64,000 nucleotides of DNA. It comes from Microbacterium enclense. Its GTDB lineage: Bacteria; Actinomycetota; Actinomycetes; Actinomycetales; Microbacteriaceae. This document shows, piece by piece, positions 26,171-34,545 of the stretch; the first letter of the stretch is position 1, and the number at the start of each line of letters is the position of its first letter. The notes under the pieces were generated by a model. It worked only from the letters and a program-made list of their open reading frames with translations. It made no database searches and had not been told where the DNA came from. The position numbers and the translations under genes are program-made. The stretch is from NCBI GenBank assembly GCA_038182865.1, contig CP116226.1, forward strand, positions 4,092,001 to 4,156,000, in the 5' to 3' direction.

Positions 26171-27085
26171 TCAGAGCCCGGACGCGTCGTACTTGCCGAG
26201 GCCGCGTTGCGCGACGATCAGCTCGGTGTCGGTCGCGGTCTGTCCCGGAGGCTCCGCCCCGGCGACGCGGGTGGCTTTCGGCGAACGCCGCAGACCGATC
26301 TCGACGCGGTGGGCGATGTACGACAGCGCGAGGCACATCGCGACGTAGATGACACTCGCGATCATCGCGGCGGGGATGAGCGGCGAGCCGTACTCGCCGT
26401 TCGAGCCGAGAAGGCGCGCGAAGTACAGGAGCTCGGGGTAGGTGATGATGAAGCCGAGCGCGGTGTCCTTCAGGGTCACCACCAGCTGCGCGATGATCAC
26501 GGGGAGCATGGCGCGGATCGCCTGCGGCAGCAGGATCAACCGCATGACGCCCGACTTGCGCAGACCGATCGCGTAGCCGGCCTCGCTCTGCCCACGCGGC
26601 AGCGACTCGACGCCGGCGCGAATGACCTCGGAGAGCACCGAGCCGTTGTAGGCGATGAGGGCGATCACCACGGCCCAGTACGACGACATCTTGATGCCGA
26701 CGACGGGTAGGCCGTAGTACAGCAGCAGCATGAAGATGAGCACCGGGACCGCACGGAGCAGCTCGACGATCCAGCCGACCGGCATCCGGACCCAGACGTG
26801 ATCCGACATACGCCCGATCGCGAGGATGAACCCCAGGACGACCGCGCCGACCGCGGCGGCCGCGAAGGCGGCCAGGGTAGCGAGCGTCGCCTCGCCGAAG
26901 CGCACCCAGATCGCGCTGTAGGTGAAGACGTTCCACTTGGCCGCAGAGAACTGCCCCGTGTCGACGAAGCGCCAGACGACGAAACCGATGACGGCGGCGA
27001 CGAGCACGAGCGTGGCGGCGCCGAGGAGGCGGTTGCGCAGCCGCGCGCGGGGACCGGGGAGGTCGTAGAGAACGGAGGAACTCAT
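26171..27085 (-). CDS. gluD: glutamate ABC transporter permease GluD
   Basis: 304 residues, amino-acid ABC permease with about six helices; the EAA loop reads GQSEAGYAIGLRKSGVMRLILLPQAIR. It pairs with GluC to form the membrane channel. A cytosolic C-terminal tail of about 45 residues is present, as in other actinobacterial GluD. ATG 27085 has GGAAGGTGG upstream and overlaps the gluC stop (ATGA). Confidence 0.92.
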   Translation of the reverse strand: MSSSVLYDLPGPRARLRNRLLGAATLVLVAAVIGFVVWRFVDTGQFSAAKWNVFTYSAIWVRFGEATLATLAAFAAAAVGAVVLGFILAIGRMSDHVWVRMPVGWIVELLRAVPVLIFMLLLYYGLPVVGIKMSSYWAVVIALIAYNGSVLSEVIRAGVESLPRGQSEAGYAIGLRKSGVMRLILLPQAIRAMLPVIIAQLVVTLKDTALGFIITYPELLYFARLLGSNGEYGSPLIPAAMIASVIYVAMCLALSYIAHRVEIGLRRSPKATRVAGAEPPGQTATDTELIVAQRGLGKYDASGL

Positions 27086-27732
27086 CGGGCCACCTTCCAC
27101 TTCTTCTCAGCGCCGCGCTGCAGGGCCGACAGCACGAGCACCAGCAGAACGAACACGGCCATGACCAGGACGATCGTCATCAGCTGGTTCTCGCCGTTCT
27201 CGCTCATGACGGCGCGGATGTTGCCGAGATTGACCACGGAGAAGCCCGAGGCCACGGTGGTGTTCTTCAGCAGAGCGATGAAGACGCTCATCATCGGCGG
27301 GATCACCGAGCGCGTCGCCTGCGGGAGCACGACGAGCGTCATCACCTGGCCGAAGCCGAGCCCCAGGGCGCGGGCGGCTTCGGCCTGGCCCACGGGGACG
27401 GTGTTGATGCCGGAACGGATCGTCTCGGCCACGTAGGTCGCGGTGTAGATGCCGAGACCGCAGACGGCGAGGACGAGGAAGCTGCCGCGCGGGACGTCGA
27501 TGAGCAGCGGCACGCAGAACGCGAAGAAGAAGAGGACGAGCGTCAGCGGGGTGTTGCGGATCCAGTTCACGTACACCGCGCCGACCGCACGCGCGATCGG
27601 GACGGGCGACACGCGCATCGCCGCGACGATGAACCCCAGCACGAGCGCGATCAGACCGCCGCCCAGGAAGAGCACGACGGTCCCCCACAGCGCCTGTGCC
27701 CACAGGTCGGGGTAGTCGAAGATCTGATTCAC
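27082..27732 (-). CDS. gluC: glutamate ABC transporter permease GluC
   Basis: 216 residues; His/Glu-type permease with EAA loop VGQAEAARALGLGFGQVMTLVVLPQATR. Start is GTG 27732 (weak GGA upstream). It lies after a strong hairpin that separates it from the binding-protein gene. Part of gluABCD by order and by high similarity of layout to the Corynebacterium operon. Confidence 0.91.
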   Translation of the reverse strand: MNQIFDYPDLWAQALWGTVVLFLGGGLIALVLGFIVAAMRVSPVPIARAVGAVYVNWIRNTPLTLVLFFFAFCVPLLIDVPRGSFLVLAVCGLGIYTATYVAETIRSGINTVPVGQAEAARALGLGFGQVMTLVVLPQATRSVIPPMMSVFIALLKNTTVASGFSVVNLGNIRAVMSENGENQLMTIVLVMAVFVLLVLVLSALQRGAEKKWKVAR

Positions 27733-27794
27733 CGCATGGTGTCCGTTCTGTTCTGTCGGGCGCCGGTCGAGCGTCCGTCTGTCGAGCGGGGTGC

Positions 27795-27824
27795 GTGCGG
27801 GCGGCGATTCGTCGCCGCCCGCAC
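27795..27824 (-). promoter_or_regulatory. intercistronic hairpin between gluB and gluC
   Basis: Perfect 13-bp stem GTGCGGGCGGCGA/TCGCCGCCCGCAC with a 4-nt loop, 7 bp past the gluB stop, without a T-run. Such stems commonly protect the binding-protein mRNA and reduce readthrough into permease genes. Confidence 0.7.
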
Positions 27825-27831
27825 AACGGGC

Positions 27832-28755
27832 TCAGCTGACGGGGTCGACCGCCGGCTGCTCGCCCTTGACGCCCGAGGCGCCGAGGTTCTTCTCGAAGAT
27901 GGCCTCCCAGGTGGATCCGCCGTCGGTGAACATGGTGTTCACGAACTCCTGGAAAGCGGTGTCGCCCTTGGCGAGGCCGACGCCGTAGCGCTCCTCGCTG
28001 AACGGCTCACCCGCGATCTTGAGATTGTCGGGGTCCTGAGCGGCGTAGCCGAGGAGGATGGCCTCGTCGGTGGTGACCGCGTCGACCTCGCCGTTCTTCA
28101 GCTTCTCGACGCACTGCGAGTACGTGTCGAACTCGACGACCTTGGCGGGTGTCTCTTCGCGGATGCGCTGGATCGGCGTCGAACCGGTGACCGAGCAGAC
28201 GGTGGTCTCGGCGGTCAGCGAGTCCTTGCCCGTGATGGTGTCGTTGTCGGCCGCGACGAGCAGGCCCTGACCGGTCAGGAAGTACGGACCCGCGAACGCG
28301 ATCTGCTCCTTGCGCTTGTCGGTGATCGAATAGGTACCGACGTAGTAGTCGATGTCACCGTTGATGATGGCCTGCTCGCGGTTCGCCGAGGCGATGGCCT
28401 TGTACTCGACCTTCGAAGTGTCGGCGGGGTCGTAGCCGAGCGAGGCGGCGATCCAGCGGGCGACGTCGACGTCGAAGCCCTTGCGCTCGCCCGTGACCGG
28501 GTCGAGGTAGCCGAGGCCGGGCTGGTCTTCCTTGACGCCGATGACGACCTTGCCGGCCGAGGTGATCTTCTCGAAGGTGGGGCTGCCGTCGATCGTGACG
28601 TCGGTGGCCACCGCGCCGTAGACGGGGGCGTCGCTGCTGCTGCCGCCGTCGGAACCGGCGTCGGGCGAGCCGGGGGTGCCGCTGTTGCAAGCCGTCAGGG
28701 CCAGCAGGCTCGCGGCGAGGACGCCGAGGCCCGTGAGAGTACGTGTCTTACGCAT
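27832..28755 (-). CDS. gluB: glutamate-binding lipoprotein GluB
   Basis: 307 residues. A signal peptide ends in the lipobox LTAC, Cys23 being the lipidated residue, followed by a Gly/Ser/Asp linker. The mature part is a type 3 solute-binding domain: VVIGVKEDQPGLGYLDP, GFDVDVARWIAASLGY and a Cys pair (TVCSVTGST, YSQCVEKL) likely forming a disulfide. Good AAGGAGA ribosome binding site. Delivers glutamate to GluCD. Confidence 0.93.
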   Translation of the reverse strand: MRKTRTLTGLGVLAASLLALTACNSGTPGSPDAGSDGGSSSDAPVYGAVATDVTIDGSPTFEKITSAGKVVIGVKEDQPGLGYLDPVTGERKGFDVDVARWIAASLGYDPADTSKVEYKAIASANREQAIINGDIDYYVGTYSITDKRKEQIAFAGPYFLTGQGLLVAADNDTITGKDSLTAETTVCSVTGSTPIQRIREETPAKVVEFDTYSQCVEKLKNGEVDAVTTDEAILLGYAAQDPDNLKIAGEPFSEERYGVGLAKGDTAFQEFVNTMFTDGGSTWEAIFEKNLGASGVKGEQPAVDPVS

Positions 28756-28874
28756 GTGATGTCTCCTTGGTTACGTGTGCTGTGCGGATAAGGGTCGATG
28801 ACGGCGCGTTCGGGTCGGCCGGGGGGGGTGACGCGAGTGGGCGAGAGAACCTCCTTGTCCGTCGCCGTTTCAGG

Positions 28875-29636
<762 letters not shown>

Positions 29637-29642
29637 GCGTTC

Positions 29643-29648
29643 ACCCTA
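29643..29648 (-). promoter_or_regulatory. leaderless -10 of gluABCD
   Basis: TAGGGT on the minus strand followed by GAACGC and the gluA ATG. Confidence 0.6.
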
Positions 29649-29710
29649 TGAGAGCGACGCTCCGGCGACCACACCGGAACGCACGCCTTAACCGTTCTGT
29701 AACAGCCCGA

Positions 29711-30535
29711 TCAGCCCGCGCGCTGCGCGAAAGCGGTCTCGTACAGGCACACGCTCGCCGCCGTGGCGAGGTTCAGAGACTCCGCACGGCCGTAGATCGG
29801 AAGACGCAGGGACAGGTCGGCATGGGCGAGGGCCGTCTCGTCGAGACCCCGGGCCTCGTTGCCGAACAACCACGCCGTGGGTTCGGCGAGCAGATCACGG
29901 GATGCCAGGAAATCGTCGCCATCGACATCGGCGGCGACCACGCGCATGCCGGCTTCGTGCACCCGCGCGACCACATCGGCGAGCTCGAGGTCGACGGCCA
30001 CGGGGAGGTGGAATAGCGATCCGGTCGTCGAGCGCACGACCTTCGGGTTGTAGGGGTCGACGGTGCGCCCCGTCAGCACCACCGCATCGGCGCCTGCGGC
30101 GTCGGCGGCGCGGATGATCGTGCCGAGGTTGCCGGGGTCGCGCACCTCCTCGCAGATCGCGATCAACCGAGGCTGGCCGGACAGCACGTCCTTCAGCGCG
30201 GTCGGCGCCTGCCGCGCCACGGCGACGATGCCCTGCGGTGTGACCGTGTCGGCCATGGCATCCAGGACGGCTTCGGTCGTGTACTGCAGATCGATCCCCG
30301 CCTGCTCGGCCGCGTCGCGCACGTCGGTGTGCTTCTCGAGGGCGGTCGGGGTCGCGTACAGCTCGACCACCGTCTCGGGCGCCCAGGCCAGCGCCTCTCG
30401 CGCCGCTTGAGGGCCCTCCAAGAGGAACAGGCCGGTCTCGTGACGGGCGGCGCGCTTGCTGAGCTTCGCCACGGCGCGCACCCGCGGCGAACGGGGGTTC
30501 TCGAGCACGTCCTCAGTGTATGGCGTCAGCGGCAT
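29711..30535 (-). CDS. TrmH/SpoU-family rRNA 2'-O-methyltransferase
   Basis: 274 residues. N-terminal SpoU substrate-binding domain (RAVAKLSKRAARHETGLFLLEG), then the knotted SPOUT domain with motif 1 EEVRDPGNLGTIIRAADAAGA, motif 2 LFGNEARGL and motif 3 LPIYGRAESLNLATAASVCLYE. Likely a 23S rRNA guanosine methyltransferase; the exact site cannot be read from sequence. It follows rplT on the same strand, as in many actinobacteria. Start taken at ATG 30535 with a weak GGGGTG upstream. Confidence 0.92.
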   Translation of the reverse strand: MPLTPYTEDVLENPRSPRVRAVAKLSKRAARHETGLFLLEGPQAAREALAWAPETVVELYATPTALEKHTDVRDAAEQAGIDLQYTTEAVLDAMADTVTPQGIVAVARQAPTALKDVLSGQPRLIAICEEVRDPGNLGTIIRAADAAGADAVVLTGRTVDPYNPKVVRSTTGSLFHLPVAVDLELADVVARVHEAGMRVVAADVDGDDFLASRDLLAEPTAWLFGNEARGLDETALAHADLSLRLPIYGRAESLNLATAASVCLYETAFAQRAG

Positions 30536-30562
30536 GCACCCCGGGATGCCGCGCAGAAACGA

Positions 30563-30596
30563 CGAACGGGCGCCCTCCGCAGAGGACGCCCGTTCG
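30563..30596 (-). terminator. infC-rpmI-rplT terminator
   Basis: Outer stem CGAACGGGCG/CGCCCGTTCG plus inner CCTC/GAGG with loop CGCA, 14 bp past the rplT stop, followed on the minus strand by TCGTTTC. Confidence 0.78.
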
Positions 30597-30610
30597 GACG
30601 AGGTCGCGTA

Positions 30611-30994
30611 TTACGCGGACTTCGGAGCGTTGACGTCGCTGGGCAGCGCCGCCTTCGCGGTCTGAACCAGCGAGGCGAACACGGCGGGCTCGTTCACGGC
30701 GAGCTCGGCGAGCATACGACGGTCGACCTGCACACCCGCAAGGCCGAGGCCCTGGATGAAGCGGTTGTACGTGAGGCCGTTCTGACGCGACGCGGCGTTG
30801 ATGCGCTGGATCCACAGACGACGGAAGTCGCCCTTGCGCTTGCGACGGTCACGGTACGCGTAGACCAGGGAGTGGGTGACCTGCTCCTTGGCCTTGCGGT
30901 ACAGGCGCGAACGCTGACCGCGGTAACCGGATGCGCGCTCGAGGATGACGCGACGCTTCTTGTGGGCGTTTACTGCCCGCTTGACTCTAGCCAT
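30611..30994 (-). CDS. rplT: 50S ribosomal protein L20
   Basis: 127 residues starting MARVKRAVNAHKKRRVILE, with the basic N-terminal arm (GYRGQRSRLYRKAKEQ) that threads into 23S rRNA and the globular part RRLWIQRINAASRQNGLTYN. Last gene of infC-rpmI-rplT. In other bacteria L20 represses this operon by binding a leader structure. Confidence 0.98.
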   Translation of the reverse strand: MARVKRAVNAHKKRRVILERASGYRGQRSRLYRKAKEQVTHSLVYAYRDRRKRKGDFRRLWIQRINAASRQNGLTYNRFIQGLGLAGVQVDRRMLAELAVNEPAVFASLVQTAKAALPSDVNAPKSA

Positions 30995-31023
30995 TTCTGT
31001 TTCTTCCTAACGTGCGTCGGCGC

Positions 31024-31218
31024 TCAGAGACCGAGGAGCTTCTTGGCGACCTTCGAGTCGCCCTTGGCCAGGACCTGCTCCTGGTTCAGGCGACGGGTGC
31101 GCTTCGACGCCTTGCCTTCGAGGTTGTGGCGCATGCCGGCCTGCTGCTTCATGAGCTTGCCGCTACCGGTGAGCTTGAAGCGCTTCTTGGCACCCGAGTG
31201 GGTCTTCTGCTTCGGCAT
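31024..31218 (-). CDS. rpmI: 50S ribosomal protein L35
   Basis: 64 residues, MPKQKTHSGAKKRFKLTGSG, very basic, full length for the family. Lies 29 bp upstream of rplT and downstream of infC. Confidence 0.98.
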   Translation of the reverse strand: MPKQKTHSGAKKRFKLTGSGKLMKQQAGMRHNLEGKASKRTRRLNQEQVLAKGDSKVAKKLLGL

Positions 31219-31266
31219 CTGTCTTCCTTCGTTGGTGTTCCCGCCGGAGCGGGAGTCTGGGGAGCT

Positions 31267-31893
31267 TTACTCGGCGGGGGCCGAGTCGGGCGTTTCTTCC
31301 GAGGCCGAGTCGCCGCGGGCGGCGCTGCGCGCTGCCTCGCGGTTCGCCGCGCGCTGCGCGTTCTGCTCGGTCTTGACCTCGGACTTGTTCTTGTGAGGAG
31401 CGACCACCATGACCATGTTGCGGCCGTCGATCGTGGGGTTCGACTCGACGGTGCCGAACTCGGCCACGTCTTCCGCGAACTTGCGCAGCAGACGCACACC
31501 CTGCTCGGGACGCGACTGCTCGCGACCGCGGAACAGGATCATGGCCTTCACCTTGTCGCCCGCCTGAAGGAATCCCTCGGCGCGCTTGAGCTTGGTGATG
31601 TAGTCGTGGGCCTCGATCTTCAGGCGGAACCGCACCTCTTTGAGGACGGTGTTCGCCTGGTTGCGGCGCGTCTCCTTGGCCTTCTGGGCGGCCTCGTACT
31701 TGAACTTGCCGTAATCCATGATCTTGACCACGGGCGGCTTCGAGCTCGGCGCAACCTCGACCAAGTCGAGGTCCGCTTCCTGGGCCAGGCGCAGCGCAGC
31801 TTCGATTCGGACGATGCCGACCTGCTCGCCGTTGGGTCCGACGAGACGGACCTCCGGGACTCGGATGCGCTCGTTGGTGCGGGGATCGCTGAT
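31267..31893 (-). CDS. infC: translation initiation factor IF-3
   Basis: 208 residues from a proposed AUC start. IF3-N (NERIRVPEVRLVGPNGEQVG), linker, IF3-C (RGREQSRPEQGVRLLRKFAEDV) and an Ala/Arg/Ser-rich tail. The start is set at ATC 31893, translated as Met, because a perfect GAGGAG lies six nt before it and the family N-terminus (SDPRTNERIRV) begins right after it. An ATG at 31911 would extend the protein by six residues encoded by the Shine-Dalgarno itself. A rare start codon is the known self-control device of infC. Confidence 0.95.
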   Translation of the reverse strand: MSDPRTNERIRVPEVRLVGPNGEQVGIVRIEAALRLAQEADLDLVEVAPSSKPPVVKIMDYGKFKYEAAQKAKETRRNQANTVLKEVRFRLKIEAHDYITKLKRAEGFLQAGDKVKAMILFRGREQSRPEQGVRLLRKFAEDVAEFGTVESNPTIDGRNMVMVVAPHKNKSEVKTEQNAQRAANREAARSAARGDSASEETPDSAPAE

Positions 31894-32112
31894 GCGGAAC
31901 TCCTCTTTCATACGGGTGGTGGCCGCCGCGATCCATCGGAATCGCGGGCGAAGAGGAGAGACACGCCACCCGGCACGGTGCTTTCGGCACCGGCTTCTGC
32001 ACCCGAGCAACCCCGTGCGAAACGGAGCGGAGTGCGGGAACCCGGTAGCCTGGAGCGGCAAGCGCGGGTGGGATGTGATCCTCTTTCGTACGGAGTGAGA
32101 CACTCCGAAGCC
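31894..32112 (-). promoter_or_regulatory. long infC 5' leader
   Basis: From the expected transcript start near 32112 to the infC start there are about 219 nt without a gene. It contains a stable stem CGGTGC/GCACCG with a 5-nt loop (31976-31992) and GC-rich flanks. Regulation of infC-rpmI-rplT by L20 or IF3 through this leader is plausible but not shown by a recognised motif. Confidence 0.5.
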
Positions 32113-32117
32113 CGCCA

Positions 32118-32124
32118 TAGTCTA
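32118..32124. promoter_or_regulatory. shared divergent -10 for infC and the DUF1844 gene
   Basis: TAGTCTA reads as -10 TAGTCT on the plus strand (towards the DUF1844 gene) and TAGACT on the minus strand (towards infC). Transcript starts would be near 32130 and 32112. Confidence 0.5.
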
Positions 32125-32138
32125 GCAGAGAGATTCAC

Positions 32139-32564
32139 GTGGACACGATCCCCTCCGACCAGCCCGCCGACGACCACACCGCGCACCGCCACGGAGCCGA
32201 CGACGAGCGTCTCGCCCGCTGGGAGGAGCAGGAGCGCGCGGCGTCGTCCGCGACCCGCGACATCGCGGACGTGCCCGCCGTCGAGGTCATCACCACGGCC
32301 GCCGTGCACCTCATGAGCGCCGCCGCCGTCAAGACCGGTCTGGCCGACGATCCCGCCCAGCAGCTCGATCTCGACGAAGCCCGCAAGCTCATCAACGCCC
32401 TCGCCGGACTCATCACCGCCGGCGCCCCCGAGATCAGCGACATGCACGCCCGATCGCTCCGCGACGGACTGCGATCGCTGCAGCTGGCATTCCGCGAGGC
32501 GTCGACCATTCAAGACCCGATCGGTAAGGGGCCGGGCGAGAAGTGGACGGGTCCCGTCACGTAG
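32139..32564 (+). CDS. DUF1844 domain-containing protein
   Basis: 141 residues. After a charged N-terminus comes the DUF1844 core VEVITTAAVHLMSAAAVKTGL with DLDEARKLINALAGLIT. Conserved next to infC, divergently, in many actinobacteria; function unknown. Start is GTG 32139 with only a weak AGAGAGA upstream and a leader of about nine nt. Confidence 0.9.
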   Translation: MDTIPSDQPADDHTAHRHGADDERLARWEEQERAASSATRDIADVPAVEVITTAAVHLMSAAAVKTGLADDPAQQLDLDEARKLINALAGLITAGAPEISDMHARSLRDGLRSLQLAFREASTIQDPIGKGPGEKWTGPVT

Positions 32565-32591
32565 GTCGTTCGTTCTGGGGGTACCGGCTAC

Positions 32592-32657
32592 GGGGTGCCC
32601 CTCTTCCCAGGCAAGAGCAGGGCCCCTACCCCGATTGCCTGGGAAGAGGGGCACCCC
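32592..32657. repeat. 23-bp perfect inverted repeat
   Basis: Arms 32592-32614 and 32635-32657 are exact reverse complements (key core CCCTCTTCCCAGGCAA) around a 20-nt spacer. It lies just past the DUF1844 stop and could act as a bidirectional terminator with sseB, although it is far longer and more perfect than the other terminators here, and lacks T-runs. Confidence 0.8.
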
Positions 32658-32664
32658 TTCGCCT

Positions 32665-32770
32665 GTGCCGCAGGACAACTCCTCCGAGACACCCGCGGGA
32701 TATGAAAGAGGCATCACTGCGCCCCGTGCCGCAGGACGGCTCCTCCGTGACACCCGCGGGGGTATGAAAG
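32665..32770. repeat. two imperfect tandem direct repeats, 61-bp period
   Basis: Units 32665-32708 and 32726-32770 both start GTGCCGCAGGAC, share CTCCTCCG-GACACCCGCGGG and end TATGAAAG. The spacers differ. No convincing reading frame covers them. Confidence 0.65.
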
Positions 32771-32832
32771 ACACCCCTCACCCGGGGCCGCACGCGGCGC
32801 CTCACGGCGCCGCCGGGACAGGGTCCGTCATG

Positions 32833-32903
32833 AGAACAGGGCATCCCCCGAGAACAGGGCGATCGAGCCGGAAACGGCCTGTTGCCGTGGCATCCCCTGT
32901 TCT
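32833..32903. repeat. AGAACAGGG repeat cluster
   Basis: AGAACAGGG occurs at 32833-32841 and 32851-32859 and in inverted form (CCCTGTTCT) at 32895-32903, with GGCATCC-type heptamers between. It completes the 365-bp non-coding block between the convergent DUF1844 and sseB genes. Confidence 0.5.
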
Positions 32904-32929
32904 GGTGACCTCGAACGAGGGAGCAGCGC

Positions 32930-33769
32930 TCAGGCGTCGGCGCTGCGGTGCAGCTTGACCGTCAGGGAGTCGACCAGGACGGCGATGCGGTCGTCGGCCG
33001 ACCAACGGCGGGCGATCCGCGCGAGCACGGCGTCCAATTCCTCCTGCTCCAGGCCCGACATCAACTGGAGGTGCACGACGAGCTCCGGTCCGCGCAGGCG
33101 GCCGGTGGGATCGCCCGACTCGACAGCGAGGTCGAGCACGGCGAGCTCACCCGAGATGCTCTCCTGCAGGCCCGTGAAGATCGTCGGCGACGTGTGCGCG
33201 GGTTCCCACGCCTCACCCTGAGCGATGGCCCAGACCGCGGGACGCCGGAGGACGAACTCCGTCTCGGAGGCGGGGTCGATGACGACGAGGTCGGTGTCCT
33301 CCGACGCTGCGGCGAGAGCCGTGCGCCTCCCGTCCGCGGGGACGGGGCGGGCCGTGGCATCCCACGTCTGCAACGCCGTGACGGACGTGAACACCGGGAG
33401 CACCTTGCGGCCGTCGGGTGCCGCGACCGTCACGATCGACAGCTCCTGGGTCTTGTCGACCTCGAGGCCGTGCGCGCCGATGCCGTGATCGCCTTTCTCG
33501 GCGACCAGCGGGATCAGCAGGCGCGCGTCGCGATAGGCGTCCACGATCGCGCGTGCATCGCCCTCGCCGGAGCGGAACGCCAGGAGCGCCGCCAGGAGGG
33601 CGGGATCGGCCGATCCGTCGTCACCGGAGTGCGGATTCGCCTGGAAGCTGCGCCCTTCCCAGGGGACACCGGCCGAGTCCGCGTGGCCCCCGGCTCCCGG
33701 GGAGCCGTTCCCGTGCGGGTCGTCGCCGTGCGGGTCGTGGACGTGCGGGTCGTCAGTGTCCGGCGACAT
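32930..33769 (-). CDS. SseB family protein
   Basis: 279 residues. The N-terminus holds His/Asp/Pro-rich repeats (DDPHVHDPHGDDPHGN). The core matches SseB proteins of actinobacteria: ARLLIPLVAE, VLPVFTSVTALQTWDATARP, LVVIDPASETEFVLRRPAVWAIAQG. Function unknown; often found next to hisA or infC. ATG 33769 has GAGGCA upstream and overlaps the end of hisA by 17 nt. Confidence 0.86.
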   Translation of the reverse strand: MSPDTDDPHVHDPHGDDPHGNGSPGAGGHADSAGVPWEGRSFQANPHSGDDGSADPALLAALLAFRSGEGDARAIVDAYRDARLLIPLVAEKGDHGIGAHGLEVDKTQELSIVTVAAPDGRKVLPVFTSVTALQTWDATARPVPADGRRTALAAASEDTDLVVIDPASETEFVLRRPAVWAIAQGEAWEPAHTSPTIFTGLQESISGELAVLDLAVESGDPTGRLRGPELVVHLQLMSGLEQEELDAVLARIARRWSADDRIAVLVDSLTVKLHRSADA

Positions 33770-34499
33770 CCAGTGCCTCAGCGAGCGTGAACTGGCCCGC
33801 GTAGAGCGCTTTGCCGACGATCGCACCCTCGACGCCGAGGGGCACGAGCTCGCGGAGCGCGGCGATGTCGTCGAGGCTCGAGACGCCGCCGGAGGCGACG
33901 ATCGGCTTCGGCGTGCGCTGCGTCATCTCGCGCAGCAGGTCGATGTTCGGGCCCCGGAGCGTGCCGTCCTTGGTCACGTCGGTGACGACGTAGCGGCTGC
34001 AGCCGGCGTCTTCGAGGCGCTCGAGGACCGTCCACAGGTCGCCGCCGTCACGGGTCCAGCCGCGAGCGGCCAGCGTCGTACCACGCACGTCGAGTCCGAC
34101 GGCGATGGCCTCGCCGTAGCGGTTGATGACGTCCGCGGCCCACTCGGGGTTCTCGAGAGCCGCGGTGCCGAGGTTGATGCGGCTCGCTCCGCTCTCGAGC
34201 GCCGCCTCGAGCGAACGGTCGTCACGGATGCCGCCCGACAGCTCGACCTGCACGCCCTTGACCTGCTTGATGACCTTGCGCATCACGTTCGCGTTGCTCC
34301 CGCGACCGAAGGCGGCGTCGAGGTCGACGAGGTGGATCCACTGCGCACCCTGACGCGCGAAGTCGGCCGCGGCGTCGACGGGATCGCCGTAGCTGGTCTC
34401 GGTGCCGGCCTCTCCCTGGGTGAGTCGGACGGCCTTGCCGTCGGCGACATCGACCGCCGGAAGCAGCACAAGTTCGGGCGTGGACGCGAAATCGTTCAT
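33753..34499 (-). CDS. priA: phosphoribosyl isomerase A (HisA, probably also TrpF)
   Basis: 248 residues, a (beta/alpha)8 barrel: LLPAVDVADGKAVRLTQGEAG at the N-terminus with the catalytic Asp, GGIRDDRSLEAAL and the second Asp in VVTDVTKDGTLRGPN. Actinobacteria usually lack trpF, and this enzyme (PriA) serves both histidine and tryptophan synthesis; that dual role is family knowledge. Start ATG 34499. Confidence 0.93.
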   Translation of the reverse strand: MNDFASTPELVLLPAVDVADGKAVRLTQGEAGTETSYGDPVDAAADFARQGAQWIHLVDLDAAFGRGSNANVMRKVIKQVKGVQVELSGGIRDDRSLEAALESGASRINLGTAALENPEWAADVINRYGEAIAVGLDVRGTTLAARGWTRDGGDLWTVLERLEDAGCSRYVVTDVTKDGTLRGPNIDLLREMTQRTPKPIVASGGVSSLDDIAALRELVPLGVEGAIVGKALYAGQFTLAEALDVAGH

Positions 34500-34545
34500 G
34501 GCTCCTCGCACCCCCCGGCGCATCTCGCCGAGCCTGGGCACGAGG

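Noticed and set aside
28816..28826. G8 run between gluA and gluB
   Set aside because: Possible slippage tract, but outside coding sequence and of no evident effect.
31912..32118. Extension of infC to an ATG at 32118
   Set aside because: The added residues have no IF3 similarity and this ATG directly follows the -10 hexamer, so it would lie upstream of the transcript start.
33680..33760. Short repeats of GTGCGGGTCGT type
   Set aside because: They are the coding repeats for the His/Asp/Pro-rich N-terminus of the SseB protein, not a separate element.
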